Assembly: GCA_958414825.1 (NCBI GenBank)
Contig: CATYXQ010000029.1
Location: 1-24,039 of the forward strand
Length of the DNA stretch: 24,039 bases
Reading direction: 5' to 3'
Origin: an uncultured Eubacteriales bacterium
Lineage (GTDB): Bacteria; Bacillota; Clostridia; Oscillospirales; CAG-272
Positions 22,647-24,039 of the stretch are shown here, one piece after another; positions within the stretch are counted from its first letter, which is position 1, and the number at the start of each line of letters is the position of its first letter. A program made the position numbers and the translations under genes. The notes under the pieces were generated by a model. That model was not told where the DNA came from. It saw only the letters and a program-made list of their open reading frames with translations, and ran no database searches.

Positions 22647-23819
22647 TCAAAGCGCCGCAAGCGTGCGAAGCAGATAATCTGCAAATTCGCCGCATTTTGC
22701 TCCGTTACGATCACCGGTAACATGAAGCTTTGCCTCATCGCCGGTACAGATGCGCATTGCGGACGCGAGCTTGTCGGCCTCCGAAATATAGCCGACATGC
22801 CGCAGCAGCATTTCCACAGCTTTCAAAATACTTGAGGGATTGGCGTATTCGCCGATCCCCTCCTCGATCATGCGAGGCGCGGAGCCGTGTACCGCCTCAA
22901 ACATAGCATAGCGCCCGCCGATGTTTGCGCTGCCAGCAGTCCCGACGCCGCCTTGAATCTGTGCCGCTTCATCGGTGATGATGTCGCCGTAAAGATTGGG
23001 CAGTACAAAAACTTCAAAACGGGAGCGAATTGCCGGGTTGACAAGGTTTGCCGCCATAATGTCGATATACCAGTCCTCGATGCAGAGTTCCGGATATTCG
23101 CGTTCAGCAAGCTCACGGCAGATGCGCGCGAATTTTCCATCGGTTTTTTTCATAATATTGGCTTTTGTGACGATTGATACGTTCTTTTTCCCGTTTTGGC
23201 GGGCAAAGTTGTACGCGGCGCGCGCGATTCGCTCGGTGCCGAGGTCGGTCGTAACTTTGAAATCACAGGACAAAACGCCCGGAATTTCCACGCCGCGACT
23301 GCCGAGCACATATTCTCCCTCGGTATTTTCGCGGTAGAAAGTCCAATCGATGCCGAGTTCCGGCACGGCTACCGGCCTCACGTTGGCAAACAGGTCAAGT
23401 TCGCGGCGAAGCGCTACATTTGCGCTTTCAAGTTCGGGTGCGCCCGTGCCGCCTTTCGGCGTTGTGGTCGGACCTTTCAGCAGGACGTGGCATTCTTTAA
23501 TTGCGGCGAGAACGTCGTCCGGAATGCTCTGACCCTTTTGCATACGGTTTTCAATGGTGAGACCCTCGATGCGGCGCAGTTCTACACGACCGGATTTGAT
23601 TTTGTCGTCCAGCAAATATTCGAGTGTGCGGGTAGCCTCGCGGCAGATAATGGGGCCGATACCGTCGCCGTCGCAAATTCCGATAATCAGTTTGTCGAGC
23701 GCGGCGTAATCTACCGGACGGGACAATTCTTCCATCTTTTTCGTGCGTTCTGTTTGCTCAAGGAGCAGCGTTTCAAAGGATTTAGCGGCGCTTTTTATGG
23801 ATTGGGTGTATTCGTTCAT
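22647..23819 (-). CDS. icd: Isocitrate dehydrogenase (isocitrate/isopropylmalate dehydrogenase family)
   Basis: Oxidative decarboxylation of isocitrate to 2-oxoglutarate. The 390-residue protein shows GDGIGP (51-56), the substrate segment ESANVALRRELDLFANVRPV (Ser132, Asn134, Arg138, Arg148), YRENTEGEY (162-170), VTKANIMK with Lys219, and NLYGDIITDEAAQ with metal-ligand Asp279 and Asp283. The Ser-x-Asn phosphorylation-loop pattern and the operon context favour isocitrate over isopropylmalate. The cofactor is not certain. It has an unusual charged N-terminal extension of about 45 residues before the first strand (KLIIGICDGDG). ATG 23819 follows AAGGA and lies 11 nt after the aconitase stop. 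Confidence 0.9.
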   Translation of the reverse strand: MNEYTQSIKSAAKSFETLLLEQTERTKKMEELSRPVDYAALDKLIIGICDGDGIGPIICREATRTLEYLLDDKIKSGRVELRRIEGLTIENRMQKGQSIPDDVLAAIKECHVLLKGPTTTPKGGTGAPELESANVALRRELDLFANVRPVAVPELGIDWTFYRENTEGEYVLGSRGVEIPGVLSCDFKVTTDLGTERIARAAYNFARQNGKKNVSIVTKANIMKKTDGKFARICRELAEREYPELCIEDWYIDIMAANLVNPAIRSRFEVFVLPNLYGDIITDEAAQIQGGVGTAGSANIGGRYAMFEAVHGSAPRMIEEGIGEYANPSSILKAVEMLLRHVGYISEADKLASAMRICTGDEAKLHVTGDRNGAKCGEFADYLLRTLAAL

Positions 23820-23830
23820 TTTTTCGTTCC

Positions 23831-24039
23831 TTATTTCTGATTTGATGATTTCGTTTCTCTGGTATAGGGGAGCAGGCCGCCGGCGCGCAGAATGTCAATT
23901 TGCCGGTCGGTCAGCGCGCAGCAAAGCGGAATTTTCGTTCCGTCGGACAGAGACAGGATCGCTTCGCCTTTGTGAACGGCGTCAAAAATGTTGTCGAGTA
24001 TGATGTCATCGCCCTCCGAGATTTTGTCGTAATCTGACG
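23831..24039 (-). CDS. Aconitate hydratase, C-terminal fragment (5' end outside window)
   Basis: Only the last 69 codons before the TAA at 23831 are visible. The end reads YDKISEGDDIILDN, an aspartate-rich swivel-domain segment, and finishes with LTDRQIDILRAGGLLPYTRE, which strongly resembles the C-terminus of the bacterial aconitase/homoaconitase family (ILxAGGLLNYT). Together with the isocitrate dehydrogenase and citrate synthase genes directly downstream, this supports aconitase (citrate to isocitrate). Homoaconitase or the isopropylmalate isomerase family cannot be fully excluded from a fragment. The 11-nt gap to icd indicates one transcript. Confidence 0.83.
   Translation of the reverse strand, partial: SDYDKISEGDDIILDNIFDAVHKGEAILSLSDGTKIPLCCALTDRQIDILRAGGLLPYTRETKSSNQK

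Overview
The window reads as a stretch of a Bacillota chromosome, most likely an anaerobic member of the Clostridia. This is inferred from strong AGGAGG-type ribosome binding sites, consensus sigma-A promoters with 17-nt spacers, strong hairpin plus U-run terminators, and gene families common in that class: a DUF362 ferredoxin, a zinc-dependent phospholipase C-like protein, an AroE-AroK fusion and a DAHP synthase with an N-terminal ferredoxin-like domain. No species can be named. No tRNA, rRNA, CRISPR array, insertion sequence or phage gene was seen.

Layout. (1) Positions 1-3717, minus: one uninterrupted frame encodes a very large secreted protein, cut by the left edge, with a beta-solenoid-like repeat region, an M14 zinc carboxypeptidase-like domain and a Pro/Glu linker. 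It is divergent from a LysR-type regulator (3837-4700), and the two promoters overlap. (2) Positions 4927-13056, minus: eight tightly packed genes in transcription order aroF, tyrA, aroB, aroA, aroC, pheA, aroE-aroK, aroQ. They cover all seven shikimate steps to chorismate plus the prephenate branches to phenylalanine and tyrosine; only the final aminotransferase is missing. (3) Positions 13057-13330: the aro promoter and a leader RNA that looks like a complete ribosome-mediated attenuator. It has a 35-codon leader peptide packed with Phe and Tyr codons, a protector stem, an antiterminator and an intrinsic terminator. (4) Positions 13433-16598, plus: deoC, deoB, cdd and a uridine phosphorylase gene, a (deoxy)nucleoside salvage and catabolism cluster. 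(5) Positions 16759-18183: divergent trxA and trxB. (6) Positions 18400-20045, minus: a YgjP-like metallopeptidase overlapping a DUF362 iron-sulfur protein. (7) Positions 20204-21001, minus: a zinc-dependent phospholipase C-like gene with its own promoter and a hairpin in its leader. (8) Positions 21252-24039, minus: the oxidative branch from citrate to 2-oxoglutarate in the order aconitase (partial), isocitrate dehydrogenase, citrate synthase.

How the parts work together. The aro operon appears to be controlled at two levels. Transcription would be set by Phe/Tyr-tRNA charging through the attenuator. Enzyme activity is probably set by the regulatory N-terminal domain of DAHP synthase and the ACT domain of PheA. 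The aconitase-IDH-citrate synthase genes would supply 2-oxoglutarate and hence glutamate, the usual amino donor in the final Phe/Tyr transamination. The most noteworthy item is the Phe/Tyr attenuator: sensing by a leader peptide is classical in enterobacteria, whereas in Bacillota amino acid genes are more often controlled by T-box riboswitches or regulatory proteins. The second is the large modular secreted M14 protein.
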